This document shows, piece by piece, positions 42,914-51,463 of a DNA stretch of 64,000 nt. The notes below the pieces were generated by a model. It was not told the DNA's origin, searched no databases, and worked only from the letters and a program-made list of their open reading frames with translations. Every line of letters begins with the position of its first letter. Within the stretch, counting starts at the first letter, position 1. The stretch spans positions 124,001 through 188,000 of the forward strand of contig CAJYUW010000006.1 in assembly GCA_913778205.1 (NCBI GenBank), read 5' to 3'. The translations under genes were made by a program, and so were the position numbers. This DNA comes from an uncultured Curtobacterium sp. GTDB lineage: Bacteria > Actinomycetota > Actinomycetes > Actinomycetales > Microbacteriaceae.

Positions 42914-42929
42914 GTTACCGGCTCGTTAC
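42914..42929 (+). promoter_or_regulatory. Candidate MtrA box before M23 peptidase gene
   Basis: GTTAC-N6-GTTAC (42914-42918 and 42925-42929) is an 11-bp-period direct repeat about 45 bp before the start. MtrA, the actinobacterial cell-wall response regulator, binds direct repeats of the complementary GTAAC type and controls M23/NlpC hydrolases. A second example lies at 7408-7423. Confidence 0.55.
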
Positions 42930-42973
42930 CAAGAGTCGCTCCTCCTTCCCCGATCAGGACCAGCACCGAACGC

Positions 42974-44140
42974 ATGCCAGACGCCTCCACCACGCCCGCA
43001 CCGACCGACGTCACCGTCGACGCACCGACCCCGGTCGTCCACCTGACCCGACGAGCGCGCATCGAGGCCGAACGAGCCGCTGCACGGGGCGCCGTCCCGG
43101 CCGGCACGACCGACGAGTTCGCCGCGATCGTGGGCGCTCCGGTGCGTGCGGCGGCACCGGCGTCCCCGGTCGACCTCGCGCCCACGTCGCCCGCACTGCC
43201 GGCCGCCGGCGGCGGCGCGGTCACGCCGCCCGCGCCGACGTCCCCGGTCGTCGCCCCGTCGGCCCCGGCGCGCACGCCCCGCGTCGAGCGGCCGGCCCGT
43301 GCCGGCCGCGGCGTTGCGGCCACCGCCCCTCGTCGCGCGACCGCACCCGCCGTCCGCCGGTCGCCGGCACCGTCCCCCGTCCGCCGTTCCCAGCCGACGG
43401 TGCAGCGGACCGCCACTCCGGCCGTAGCCCGTCCCGCGCCGACCGGCACCGCGTTCCGTCGCACCGCGTCCCGGGTCACCGCGGTCGGCGCGCTGCTCTT
43501 CGTCGCCGGCCTCGTCGTCTCGACCTCGCTCCCGGCGCAGGCGCTCTACACGCCCGGGGCCGGCTCCACGGCCGCGCGCACGACGGCGTCGGGCTCGGCG
43601 CAGTCGCTCAGCGTCGGGCAGGCCGCGGACGGCTCCACCACCCGCGACCAGTACACCGTCTCCGACGCCACGCAGTACGCGAACACCGACTCGTCGGCGT
43701 TCACGAACGACGCGGCCGGCACGATCCAGTGGCCCTTCCTCACCGGCGTCCCGATCACCTCCGGCTTCGGCGGACGACAGGTCGCGGGCTGCTCCTTCTG
43801 CTCGACGAACCACATGGGCGTCGACTTCGCCCCGGGTGAGGGCACCCCGATCCGGGTGATCGCCGACGGCGTCGTGACCAAGGTCCAGGCGAACGACGGC
43901 GGCTTCGGCAACGACGTCTGGGTGACGCACGACGTCGACGGCAAGCAGTTCGTCAGCGTCTACGGGCACATGAAGGACAACACCTTCAAGGTGGTCACCG
44001 GGCAGCAGGTCTCGGTGGGTGACGAACTCGGCGAGGTGGGCAGCACGGGCAACTCCACCGGGCCCCACCTGCACCTCGAGATCCACGTCGACGGCGTGCC
44101 CGTCGATCCCCTGACCTGGCTCGAGCAGAACGCGGACTAG
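42974..44140 (+). CDS. M23-family peptidoglycan endopeptidase
   Basis: The 388-residue protein has a long cytoplasmic Pro/Ala/Arg-rich tail (1-160), one membrane helix (about 163-185, VGALLFVAGLVVSTSLPAQA), a linker and a LytM/M23 domain (about 250-385). Zinc and catalytic motifs are NHMGVDFAPGEGTPI (HxxxD), VYGHMKDN and GPHLHLEIH (HxH). It should cut peptide cross-bridges outside the cell. The unusually long cytoplasmic tail may receive a regulatory signal. Confidence 0.93.
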   Translation: MPDASTTPAPTDVTVDAPTPVVHLTRRARIEAERAAARGAVPAGTTDEFAAIVGAPVRAAAPASPVDLAPTSPALPAAGGGAVTPPAPTSPVVAPSAPARTPRVERPARAGRGVAATAPRRATAPAVRRSPAPSPVRRSQPTVQRTATPAVARPAPTGTAFRRTASRVTAVGALLFVAGLVVSTSLPAQALYTPGAGSTAARTTASGSAQSLSVGQAADGSTTRDQYTVSDATQYANTDSSAFTNDAAGTIQWPFLTGVPITSGFGGRQVAGCSFCSTNHMGVDFAPGEGTPIRVIADGVVTKVQANDGGFGNDVWVTHDVDGKQFVSVYGHMKDNTFKVVTGQQVSVGDELGEVGSTGNSTGPHLHLEIHVDGVPVDPLTWLEQNAD

Positions 44141-44233
44141 CGGGCTCCGCGACGGCACGCCCGGGCGTCGGGCCCGGTTCCGGAACACCGTCGCGAGTCT
44201 GCTACTCTCGTGTGGTGCCGTTCGCGGCACATC

Positions 44234-44305
<72 letters not shown>

Positions 44306-44338
44306 CCGACCCGGAGCGCGTGTCGCATCCGGATCTCC

Positions 44339-44412
44339 GGCGGGGTAGCTCAGTTGGTTAGAGCACACGGCTCATAATCGTGGTGTCGCGGGTTCAAGTC
44401 CCGCCCTCGCTA
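44339..44412 (+). tRNA. tRNA-Met (anticodon CAT, elongator type)
   Basis: The anticodon arm CACGGCTCATAATCGTG has loop CTCATAA (CAT). The T arm GCGGGTTCAAGTCCCGC and acceptor GGCGGGG/CCTCGCT (two G-T pairs) are present. The T-arm and mismatch pattern do not show initiator features, so I call it an elongator. Confidence 0.9.
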
Positions 44413-44417
44413 CACAG

Positions 44418-44444
44418 CCCCCGGGACCGCAACGGTTCCGGGGG
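44418..44444 (+). terminator. Terminator after tRNA-Thr/tRNA-Met
   Basis: A 12-bp stem (CCCCCGGGACCG with CGGTTCCGGGGG) and CAA loop are followed by ATTTCT, the best T-rich tail in the window. Confidence 0.88.
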
Positions 44445-44493
44445 ATTTCTCGTCTGTGGGGGAGTCGTCCCCTGCGTGTCCCGCGTCTCTGGT

Positions 44494-44602
44494 GGCTTCC
44501 GCGTCATCTGTGGCTTCCGGGTCTCCGGGGGCTTCCGCGTCATCTGTGGCTTTCCGGGTCACCGGGGGCTTCCGCGTCATCTGTGGCTTGCGTGTCACCG
44601 GA
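44494..44602. repeat. Three 36-37-bp tandem repeats
   Basis: Units at 44494-44529, 44530-44566 and 44567-44602 each begin GGCTTCCGCGTCATCTGTGG. They sit in the 400-bp gap 44413-44813 after tRNA-Met. The remainder of that gap is GC-rich with no convincing gene. Confidence 0.92.
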
Positions 44603-44813
44603 GCGGCGGCGCCGCGCGTGGACGCGGTGGGTGCACGAGTGGTGCGCGGGCCGAGGCGGTCGCCGCCGTCAGGTGTGGCGAGCAGCCCGACGGTCGCTGT
44701 CCGGTCCGGCGCAGCCGGGCCGGCCGCTGCCCGTTCCGTTCGACCGGAGCAGGAGCGGCCCGGCACGGTCGGGGAGGGATCCCTTCGACCGGGCCGGGCG
44801 TCCCGCGGCCGGC

Positions 44814-47024
44814 TCAGTCGACGAGGACCTCGATCCACTCGACCGGCGACCCGCCGTCCCCGACCGTCACCGGGCTGAAGCGGAATCCCTGCGCCGTCCG
44901 CTCGACGGGCAGCTCGGTCCGGCTGCCGTCCGCGGCGTGCGCCACGGCGACGACGCGCCGGGCGTCCGGACGCAGGAGCTCGACCGGTTCGGGGTCGAGC
45001 GCGACGAGCCCGAGGGTGGCGGTCGTGTCGAGGGAGTCGTCGGTGCGGCTGAGGACCGCGACCCGCGCTCTCGTCCGGACGACGTGCTGTCGGCGGGCGA
45101 CGCCGCTGCCGTCGAGGCGTTCCGGGCGGGAGACCAGCGCGGTGAGAGCGTCGCCCTCGTAGCGGGCCCACGAGGACGAACGCGCCCCGGTCGACCCGCC
45201 GAGGTACGCGGGCGTCAGCGGTCGCACGGTGAAGGTCGGCGTCGGCCGCGTGAGGGCCGCGAGCCCGTTGTAGCGAGCGATGTCGATCCCGGTCGGGGCC
45301 GAGTCGCGAGGATCGCCGTGGAAAGCGCCGAGCGACCCGACGGGGCCGAAGACGGCGGTGTCGAGCCAGATGTCGCCCATCTCGAGCCAGTCGTACCCGC
45401 CGCTGCCGTAGCTCGGCACGCCGAGCTCCCCGAGGATCGAGCTGAAGAAGAGTCGCCGGTTGGCCTCGGCGTGGTACTCGTCCGCGTTCAGGTACATGTC
45501 GTCGGTCGAGTGCAGGTCGATGTGGTCGGTGAGCAGCGGTGACAGGTTGTAGTACATGACCACGATGTCGGGGTCGACCTCCCGCATCGCGCCGATCACG
45601 AGCTCGAGCGCCCGGACGAGGAGGACCTCGCCTCCCCACGACCGGTCTGCCGGAGCGGCGTTGACGAGCGCCGGCAGCTCGTACCCGAAGTCGAACTTCA
45701 CGACGCTCGGCCGGTACCGGGCGACGAACGCCCGAGCCCGCGCCGCGAGCCGCTCCCGCACCGGCTCCTGGGACACGTCGAACAGGAAGTACGAGTGGTC
45801 GTGGTTGCCGCGGCGCACCGGGACCCCGTCGGCGTCGCAGAGCATGTGCTCCGGGAGCAGCCCGTGCGATGCCGGGTCGTCACACCGGAGGAACGCGGCC
45901 CAGAGACCGACCTCGAGTCCGTCCGCGCGGACGCGGTCGAGGAAGCGCTCGAAGTGCGGGAACCGCTCGGGATCGTGCTCGAGCAGGCCGTACTCGCCCT
46001 CCCACTTGTCGTCGATGACGAAGACCCCCGGGCGCATCCCGCTGTCCCGGACGTCGTCGTAGATCGACTCGAGGGCAGCCTGGTCGAACCGGTCGAGGGC
46101 GGTGCCCGCGGCGCACTGGGCACCCCACGTGTTGAACTGCGACCGGGCGAGCGTCGCGAGCTGTCGGGCGGAGCGCTCCCTCGGCCGCACGATCCCGCGG
46201 TCCCGGAGCACCCGGTAGTAGTCGCGCACCGCGTCGTCGTAGGTGTCGGCGACGGTCAGGACCCAGGATGCCCCGACCTCCAACGCCGGCCCGCCGGTCG
46301 TGGCCTGGTGCCAGAGGTCGGAGTGCGTCCGCAGCCAGGGGCTGGTGCGACCACGGCGGTGACGGAGCAGCAGGTCCCCGGCGGGCACCGCGGTCAGCCC
46401 GAGGCACCACGACGCCGACAGGCCGCGGGTGAGCGCGCCCCGCTCGCACATCGATCCCTCGATGCTGAACCCGGCGACGTAGTGCACGGGCAGGCCCCAC
46501 TGCGCGGCCACGATGTCGTCGCAGTCGTTCGACCCGCGCCCGAGCCAGGTCGTGACGTCGAGCCGGAGCTGCGCCGGGATCACCGGTCCGAACGCAGAGG
46601 ACTCGCTGGCACCCGGGTGCACGATCGAGTCGCTCTGCACGCCGGGGGAGGGGACGCCGTCGGTCCACTCGGCGAACGCCAGGACCGACACCACCTCGGC
46701 CTCCCGGTCGGACCGGTACCGGGGCGCGTCGAACCAGACGCCGTCGTCCGCGAGCCGGACCCGGACGGTCAGGAGATCGGCGCCGTTCACGCCCGCGTAC
46801 TCGACCGTCAGGACGTCGCCGTCCTCCCCGGCGGACGGCTCCAGGGCGGCGCTGCGGACCGACCCGGGTGCGGTCTCTCCCCGGTCGAGCAGGACGGCGG
46901 GCTGCAGCGGGGCCTCGAGGACGAGGAGCCCGCGCCGGTCGTGGAGCGTGAAGCGGTCGGTGTTGGGTCGCCACTCCCAGCGGTAGTCGAGGCGGGTGGT
47001 GGTGCAGGGCTGTGCGGTGGACAT
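44814..47024 (-). CDS. GH36-like alpha-galactosidase (melibiase family)
   Basis: The 736-residue glycosidase has an N-terminal beta-sandwich (about 1-300) and a TIM barrel. VFVIDDKWEGEYGLLEHDPERF and VVKFDFGYELPAL supply the likely nucleophile Asp of the KxDxG strand, and a C-terminal beta domain follows. No signal peptide, so it acts on imported alpha-galactosides. TAGCGT (47032-47037) lies 7 nt before ATG 47024. It is divergent from an AraC regulator. Exact substrate uncertain. Confidence 0.85.
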   Translation of the reverse strand: MSTAQPCTTTRLDYRWEWRPNTDRFTLHDRRGLLVLEAPLQPAVLLDRGETAPGSVRSAALEPSAGEDGDVLTVEYAGVNGADLLTVRVRLADDGVWFDAPRYRSDREAEVVSVLAFAEWTDGVPSPGVQSDSIVHPGASESSAFGPVIPAQLRLDVTTWLGRGSNDCDDIVAAQWGLPVHYVAGFSIEGSMCERGALTRGLSASWCLGLTAVPAGDLLLRHRRGRTSPWLRTHSDLWHQATTGGPALEVGASWVLTVADTYDDAVRDYYRVLRDRGIVRPRERSARQLATLARSQFNTWGAQCAAGTALDRFDQAALESIYDDVRDSGMRPGVFVIDDKWEGEYGLLEHDPERFPHFERFLDRVRADGLEVGLWAAFLRCDDPASHGLLPEHMLCDADGVPVRRGNHDHSYFLFDVSQEPVRERLAARARAFVARYRPSVVKFDFGYELPALVNAAPADRSWGGEVLLVRALELVIGAMREVDPDIVVMYYNLSPLLTDHIDLHSTDDMYLNADEYHAEANRRLFFSSILGELGVPSYGSGGYDWLEMGDIWLDTAVFGPVGSLGAFHGDPRDSAPTGIDIARYNGLAALTRPTPTFTVRPLTPAYLGGSTGARSSSWARYEGDALTALVSRPERLDGSGVARRQHVVRTRARVAVLSRTDDSLDTTATLGLVALDPEPVELLRPDARRVVAVAHAADGSRTELPVERTAQGFRFSPVTVGDGGSPVEWIEVLVD

Positions 47025-47097
47025 GTCGTCCACGCTACGAACGACCTGGCCGGACGTCTTCCCGTCGGATCAGCGATGTGTCTGGGATCCTACGGTC

Positions 47098-47943
47098 GTG
47101 ACCGTCGCACAGCACTCGTTCGGCTTCGCCGCCGAAGTGGACGAACCCGGACCGATGACCGCCGCCCACCGGCACGACGACGTCGAGCTCAACGTCGGCG
47201 ACGCGGACGTGACCTACCTGCTGAGCGGCACCAGGACCAGGATCCCGGCGGACCGTGTCGCCGTCTTCTGGGCGGCGCGACCTCACCAGCTCATCGACGT
47301 CACCCCCGGGACCCACGTCTCCTGGCTGACGGTGCCGCTGCCGGTGTTCCTGGCCTGGGGGCTGCCGGACCGGTTCGTCTCGTCGCTCCTCGGCGGTCGG
47401 CTCGTGGTCCCGCACGCCCTGGACGACGACGGAGCGGGGGACCTCGCCGTCCGCTTCGCACGGTGGTCCCGCGAGCTCGGTGGCACGTCCGCGTTCGCCG
47501 ACCGCACCGCCCGGATCGAGGTGGAGGCGCTCGTCCGGCGCATCTCGGTGTCCGAGGACCTCGGTCGGACGACCGCGCCGGCGGTCCCGGCGACGACGGA
47601 GCGGGTGGCGGCGATGGCCGCGTTCGTGGCGGGGCACTTCGCCGAGCCGGTCGGCGTCGCAGAGGTTGCCGCGCACGTGCACCTCCACCCAGGGCACGCG
47701 ATGGCCCTGTTCAAGCGGGTCACCGGGACGAGCATCGGCGGGTACCTCGCCCAGTGCCGGTTGGCGGAGGCACAGCGCCTGCTGGTGTCGAGCACGATGC
47801 CGGTCACCGACGTCGCACTCGCCGCGGGCTTCGGGTCGACCAGCCAGTTCTACGCGCGGTTCCGCGCTGCCGTCGGGACCACCCCGTCCGCGTACCGCCG
47901 CCGGATCGCGTCGGTCGACGACCGTGAGGCGGCCGGGGCCTGA
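47098..47943 (+). CDS. AraC-family regulator of the glycosidase gene
   Basis: The 281-residue protein has an N-terminal cupin sensor (about 10-110; HRHDDVELNV and FWAARPHQLIDVTPG) and a C-terminal AraC double helix-turn-helix (about 185-270; VAEVAAHVHLHPGHAMALFKR and VTDVALAAGFGSTSQFYARF). GTG 47098 is the likely start. It diverges from the GH36-like gene, 73 bp apart, and presumably activates it. It is clearly paralogous to the second AraC gene at 49975. Confidence 0.92.
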   Translation: MTVAQHSFGFAAEVDEPGPMTAAHRHDDVELNVGDADVTYLLSGTRTRIPADRVAVFWAARPHQLIDVTPGTHVSWLTVPLPVFLAWGLPDRFVSSLLGGRLVVPHALDDDGAGDLAVRFARWSRELGGTSAFADRTARIEVEALVRRISVSEDLGRTTAPAVPATTERVAAMAAFVAGHFAEPVGVAEVAAHVHLHPGHAMALFKRVTGTSIGGYLAQCRLAEAQRLLVSSTMPVTDVALAAGFGSTSQFYARFRAAVGTTPSAYRRRIASVDDREAAGA

Positions 47944-48018
47944 GCGGACACGACGGAACGGCCCCGACCACGCGGTCCCGCGGGGACACCCCTGCCGGGC
48001 CGTCCCCGCGGGGCCGGT

Positions 48019-48891
48019 TCAGGGGGTCCGGTCTGCCGGTCCGGTCCGGCGGCGGGCCTCCGCGAACGCGGCGGTGGCGACCGTGCAGAGGGCCTCGGCC
48101 TGGGCCCAGCGGTCACCCTCCTCGACGCGCTGTCCGTCCGGCTGCCGGACGGTCCTGGCGTAGCCGTTCCCGGGCGGGAGCAGCTCGGGGAGGAACGCGA
48201 TCGCCCCGTCCCGGTCCTCGCTCCGCAGGAACCCGGCGAAGCACCTCGTCCACATCTCGTGGAAGTGCCCGACCGACCCGTCGTGCGCACCGTCCGTGAC
48301 GTCGACCTGGATGCACCCGGGGGAGCCGATCCGGCCGTGGACCGCCCGCACCCGGTCGAACACCGGGCCGAGGGCGTCGAGCTTGGCGTCGAGGTCCCCG
48401 TAGACGAGCTCGACGCCCGTGTACCAGTGCGAGAGGTCCGCGGTGAAGCGGAGGTCGGGGAACGCCTCGACCAGACGGAGGGTGCGTCACGGGTCCTGGG
48501 TCACGGTCGCACGGTGGGTCTCCACGAACAGCCCGATGCCGGTGTCCGCCGCGGTCGTGACGACGTCGCCGATGAGCGCCGCCGCCGCGTCGTCGTCCTC
48601 GAAGCCGGTGCCGACGTGGAGGGTCACGGACCCGTGCCCCCGCACGAGTGCGTCGCGGGCGATCCGTCCGGCATCGCCGACCGCGAGCACCCGACCCGAG
48701 CCGCTCCGCCGCAGCCCGGCGGCCTCGGCGAGGGTGTCGTCACCGTCCTGGACGACGACGTAGCCGGCATCGCGGACCGCCGAGTACAGGGCCGTGCCGT
48801 CCAGTCCCGCCACCGCGCTCGTCACCGGGAGGTCGCGGACGGTCCCGAGGTGCAGACCGAGGGCGAGGCGGCCGGTCGCGCGGTCGGTCAC
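48019..48891 (-). pseudogene. Sugar phosphate isomerase/epimerase gene with in-frame TGA
   Basis: A single TIM-barrel frame of 290 codons starts at GTG 48891 and ends at 48019, but codon 135 is TGA (48487-48489). Before it reads IGLFVETHRATVTQDP; after it, in the same frame, RTLRLVEAFPDLRFTADLSHWY. The family expects an uninterrupted chain, so a TGG-to-TGA change is the simplest cause. Both halves look conserved, implying recent loss, a sequencing error or readthrough. It is coupled to the PhyH gene by GTGA. Confidence 0.85.
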
Positions 48892-49853
48892 ACCGGACGT
48901 CCGTTCGGGCGGGTCGCGACGCTGCCGGCGCTGCAGTACGAGCCGGGCGAGTGGACGCCGTGCGCCACGCGGAGCTCCGCCTCGACGTCGGTGCCGGTCA
49001 CGGGAGCGAGCGCGGGGTCGACGTTCCACACGAACCCGTCGTCGTCCGGGTGGCTCCGGCGCCACTCGTCGAGACCGAGCGACACGAGCCGGAGTCGCTC
49101 GTCGACGAACGAGCCGTCCCACGGCCCCTCGGTCAGGATCTGCTGCGCCGAGCGGAACTCGTAGTAGACGGTCCGCCGGAGCGCGTTCGCCAGGGTGGCC
49201 TCGGAACCGTGCACCAGCATGACGTCGTGCACGAGGACGTCCCCGGGCGCGAGTTCCGTCTGCACGACGCCGGGCGCGTCCCAGCCGTACTCCTCCTGCA
49301 ACTGGCACACGTCGACGACCTGCTTCTGCGAGCCGGGCGCCACCCGGAGCGAACCGGCGCCCTTGCGGCTCGCGTCGAGGTAGACGTCGACGTTGAAGAT
49401 CCGGTCCGACCGGGGGTGGACGGCGTCCTGGTGCCAGTCGATCGGTGCACCGTCGCCGGTGTTCTTGAAGACCAGCGACTCGTAGGTCGGGACGAAGTCC
49501 GGACCGGCCAGGCTCTCGGCGATCCCGAGCATCTCCGGGCTCCCGAGCAGTTCCAGCGACGCGGGTTCCTGCTTGTCGTGCAGGTAGTTGATGCGGAACA
49601 GCACGCGACCGGACGGGCGGGTCGCGAAGTTGTAGTCACCGTTGCCGTCCTGCTCGTCCTCGAGGGCGTGGCCGTCGGCGATCCAGCGGGTGCTCGCGGC
49701 CTGCAGTCTCGCGAGCAGCTCGCCGCCGATCCGATCGCGCAGGATCACGTAGCCGTGCTCGTCGAAGTGCGCGACCTCCTCCGGCGTCAGGTGGTAGTCC
49801 CGTCGCTGCAGGGGTCGGGTCCGGTCGGGGACCGGGGCGGTCGTGGTGGTCAT
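48888..49853 (-). CDS. Phytanoyl-CoA dioxygenase (PhyH) family oxygenase
   Basis: The 321-residue Fe(II)/2-oxoglutarate-dependent enzyme has a jelly-roll core. The iron triad is visible as IDWHQDAVHPRSD (HxD) and HDVMLVHGSEATLANAL (distal His), with the 2-oxoglutarate Arg in LRRTVYYEFRS. The hydroxylated substrate is unknown; neighbours suggest a sugar or polyol derivative. Start ATG 49853. It is divergent from AraC at 49975 and first of a two-gene operon with the interrupted isomerase gene. Confidence 0.9.
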   Translation of the reverse strand: MTTTTAPVPDRTRPLQRRDYHLTPEEVAHFDEHGYVILRDRIGGELLARLQAASTRWIADGHALEDEQDGNGDYNFATRPSGRVLFRINYLHDKQEPASLELLGSPEMLGIAESLAGPDFVPTYESLVFKNTGDGAPIDWHQDAVHPRSDRIFNVDVYLDASRKGAGSLRVAPGSQKQVVDVCQLQEEYGWDAPGVVQTELAPGDVLVHDVMLVHGSEATLANALRRTVYYEFRSAQQILTEGPWDGSFVDERLRLVSLGLDEWRRSHPDDDGFVWNVDPALAPVTGTDVEAELRVAHGVHSPGSYCSAGSVATRPNGRPV

Positions 49854-49974
49854 GCGGCACCTCGTTCGGTGGGTGTCCCGCCGGCCGGGCGACCGACGGT
49901 GGTGGTTCCGACGCTAGGGTGGGCGTGACCGGAATCGTTCCGCTTTCAACGCCGACTCCTCCAGGAATCCACCC

Positions 49975-50817
49975 ATGTCCGTGTTCCCGCCCGAACCCCG
50001 GCAGCGGGGCAACTCCTTCGGCTTCTCCGCCTGGCGCGGTGCCTCGAGCACCATGTCCGCCCCGCACGCGCACAACGACGTCGAGGTCAACTTCTGTCGC
50101 TCGCCGCTGACCTACGACGCCGGTGGGCGCGTGTCGACCCTGCCGGCGGGCGTACCCTCGGCGTTCTGGGGAGCGCGGCCCCACCAGCTCGTGGACCTCG
50201 ACGACCGGTTCCCGCTCGCCTTCGTGACCGTGCCGTTCGCGCGGTTCGCCACGTGGGGCGTGTCGGCCGACGTGCGCGGGCGACTGCTCGACGGCGGGGT
50301 GCTCACGGGCCGTGCGGACGAGGACCACGCATGGCTCGACGCGGCGTTCGACCGGTGGGCGCTCGACGTGCACTCGGGTGAGCCGGCACGGCTGCGGGCG
50401 GCCGAGCTCGAGGTGCAGGCGCTCGTCCTCCGGATGGCGCGCGGGGACTGGGCTGCGCGCCGGGTCCTCGACCCGGGGGGCTCGACCGCGCTGCGCCGGG
50501 CCGCGACGATGGCGACGTTCATCGCCGACCACGCCGCGACGGACATCCGCGTCGGTGACGTCGCCGCGGCCGTGCACCTGCACCCGAACCGTGCCGCAGA
50601 GGTCTTCCGTGCGGTGTTCGGGACCACGATCACCGCGTCGGTCGCGCAGCACCGGGTGGCGGAGGCGCAACGGCTGCTGCTGACGACGGACCTCGGGTCC
50701 GCCGAGGTCGCCGCGCGGGCGGGCTTCGGCTCGCTCAGCGCCTACCACCAGACGTTCCTCGACGTCGTCGGGACGTCGCCCCGACGCTGGCAGCGGGAGC
50801 ACCAGGTCGCCCGGTGA
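49975..50817 (+). CDS. AraC-family regulator of the PhyH operon
   Basis: The 280-residue cupin plus AraC helix-turn-helix protein parallels the regulator at 47098 along its length. PHAHNDVEVNFC and FWGARPHQLVDLDD sit in the sensor; VGDVAAAVHLHPNRAAEVFR and EVAARAGFGSLSAYHQTF in the DNA-binding part. A TAGGGT -10 box (49915-49920) gives a leader of about 48 nt with AGGA. A GGAATCGTTCC palindrome lies just downstream of that box and is a plausible operator. It probably controls the divergent PhyH operon. Confidence 0.9.
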   Translation: MSVFPPEPRQRGNSFGFSAWRGASSTMSAPHAHNDVEVNFCRSPLTYDAGGRVSTLPAGVPSAFWGARPHQLVDLDDRFPLAFVTVPFARFATWGVSADVRGRLLDGGVLTGRADEDHAWLDAAFDRWALDVHSGEPARLRAAELEVQALVLRMARGDWAARRVLDPGGSTALRRAATMATFIADHAATDIRVGDVAAAVHLHPNRAAEVFRAVFGTTITASVAQHRVAEAQRLLLTTDLGSAEVAARAGFGSLSAYHQTFLDVVGTSPRRWQREHQVAR

Positions 50818-50909
50818 CACCGGCGGATCCGGTGACGCAGCCGGTACGGACGCCGGACGTGCGGCACCCCGGGTCCGGCCCCCGTCAGGAGGCCACACGG
50901 CCACGACCC

Positions 50910-50950
50910 CGAGGCCGCAAGGCCACGAGGCCGCAAGGCCGCGAGGCCAC
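50910..50950. repeat. 16-bp tandem repeat
   Basis: Two and a half units of CGAGGCCGCAAGGCC(A/G) lie between the AraC gene and the convergent small hypothetical gene, with no terminator-like stem beside them. Confidence 0.85.
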
Positions 50951-50962
50951 GCAATCCCGTGC

Positions 50963-51352
50963 TCAGTGGTGCCCGAGATCGGTCCGACCGACCAGCACCC
51001 CCGCCGCCCGGAGCGCCGTCTCCACGTTCGCGGTGACCTGGCGCCACGCGGAACGTCGACGCTCGGCGCCGATCGGCCCCCCGGCGACCGCGGTGCCGTG
51101 CGCGACCGCCCGCATGGACAGGGTCGTCGACGTCCCGGACACGGTCGTCGAGAGCTCGTAGCGGCGGAACTGCCGGGACGGGTGCACCAGCGCCCCGAGC
51201 AGGGTCGTCAGGAACCGGCTCCCGCTCGTCGCCGTGATCGTCCCGCCGGTCGAGGTGACCTCGTGGCCGCTGCGCCGGAGGGCCGCCCCCGCGACCTCCA
51301 TCGCCGTCTTCCGGTCCCCGGTGTGGACCGCGTACTCCGTCCGTGCCTCCAT
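50963..51352 (-). CDS. Small alpha/beta protein, function unknown
   Basis: The 129-residue soluble protein begins MEARTEYAVHTGDRKTAMEVAGAALRR only in part recognisable: alternating strands (GGTITATSGS, RRYELSTTVSG, TTLSMRAVAHG) and two terminal helices. This could be a SRPBCC- or DUF-type steroidogenic-like fold, but no signature confirms it. A GGGGAGGGAG site precedes ATG 51352. It is divergent from hadA, 111 bp apart. Confidence 0.7.
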   Translation of the reverse strand: MEARTEYAVHTGDRKTAMEVAGAALRRSGHEVTSTGGTITATSGSRFLTTLLGALVHPSRQFRRYELSTTVSGTSTTLSMRAVAHGTAVAGGPIGAERRRSAWRQVTANVETALRAAGVLVGRTDLGHH

Positions 51353-51463
51353 CGCTGCTCCCTCCCCGAGCCCGTGCGACGACCCCCGACGTCGCTCGTG
51401 CAGCATAGCCGATGCATCCTCATGGACGTCCGGTGTCGGACCGCGCTCGGTAGACTGCCGGAC

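Noticed and set aside
42840-42973. Cyclic di-AMP (ydaO) riboswitch before the M23 gene
   Set aside because: The leader is too short, about 60 nt from the likely promoter, and none of the conserved riboswitch core could be matched by eye.
44339-44412. tRNA-Met as an attL site of an integrated element
   Set aside because: I looked for the tRNA 3' end (GTTCAAGTCCCGCC) near 51.4 kb and found no second copy, and no integrase gene is present.
44494-44813. Possible gene in the repeat-containing gap after tRNA-Met
   Set aside because: The open frames on both strands are repeat translations without a ribosome site or any recognisable domain.
48487-48489. TGA as a selenocysteine codon
   Set aside because: The family has no redox Cys/Sec at this place, no SECIS-like hairpin follows directly, and no sel genes are in the window. 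A Trp-to-stop change is simpler.
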